A stretch of DNA of 13,801 nt from UBA7445 sp042096455 (GTDB lineage Bacteria; Verrucomicrobiota; Verrucomicrobiia; Opitutales; Coraliomargaritaceae), in NCBI GenBank assembly GCA_042096455.1, contig JBELLU010000045.1, forward strand, positions 1 through 13,801, in the 5' to 3' direction. Every line of letters starts with the position of its first letter. Position 1 is the stretch's first letter. Of this stretch, positions 13,646 to 13,801 are shown piece after piece. Made by a program: the position numbers and the translations under genes. The notes under the pieces were generated by a model. That model saw only the letters and a program-made list of their open reading frames with translations, was not told where the DNA came from and did not search any database.

Positions 13646-13801
13646 CAACGCTGGATGAAGCCCGTAGTTTACTGAATTTTGGCGTAAAAATAGTTGCTTT
13701 TATACCAAATTAAGTATTTTTAAATAAAACAGACTCTATACACATCAAATACTTGTATTTTAGTAATCAATGTCAGTATTTTACTAACCCTATGCTACTT
13801 A
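13646..13801. other. AT-rich non-coding edge of the window
   Basis: GC content falls to about 26% over 13681-13801, against the clearly GC-rich sequence elsewhere. No open frame of note is present. Short related words recur: AAGTATTTTT near 13712, TACTTGTATTTTAGTA near 13760 (ends inverted) and AGTATTTTACT near 13775. Such a base change next to a tRNA remnant fits an island border or a regulatory region of a gene beyond the window. Confidence 0.55.

Overview
The window looks like an ordinary housekeeping stretch from a Gram-negative bacterium of the PVC superphylum, most likely Verrucomicrobiota and possibly Opitutae. This placement is inferred from the overall look of the proteins: a lipid A gene of the LpxI type, which implies an outer membrane; a signal-peptide-bearing 'putative Na+/H+ antiporter' of the type seen in Chlamydiae and Verrucomicrobia; a LeuRS without the zinc cysteines; and gene starts almost without Shine-Dalgarno sequences. 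Only a database search can fix the lineage.

Layout. Bases 1-597 carry no gene but are full of hairpins and short-period degenerate tandem arrays. A plus-strand cluster follows: pyrH (UMP kinase), frr (ribosome recycling factor) and proB (glutamate 5-kinase, TTG start). A second repeat-rich gap (3064-3319) separates proB from the convergent uvrB on the minus strand. Divergent from uvrB is a small DCC-family CXXC protein. It converges on a minus-strand pair: an unrecognised small secreted protein, then the antiporter-like membrane protein. From a divergent promoter region at about 8048-8166, leuS runs on the plus strand and is followed closely by a FecR-domain secreted protein and lpxI, a probable three-gene operon. 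metF follows after a 64-base gap that contains a striking 36-base palindrome directly in front of the start codon. The window ends with tRNA-Arg(TCT) on the minus strand, a truncated second copy of the tRNA 5' part with its upstream flank, and an abruptly AT-rich tail (about 26% GC over the last 121 bases).

How the genes work together. Most are independent core functions: pyrimidine nucleotide supply and translation (pyrH, frr, leuS, tRNA-Arg), proline synthesis (proB), DNA repair (uvrB), outer-membrane lipid A synthesis (lpxI) and one-carbon/methionine metabolism (metF). I see no defence system, CRISPR array, transposase, integrase or biosynthetic cluster.

The items most worth a second look are the metF palindrome (candidate operator), the partial tRNA duplication beside an AT-rich edge (possible integration or recombination scar), the 7-, 8- and 10-base-period arrays in the intergenic gaps, and the unrecognised secreted protein upstream of the antiporter.
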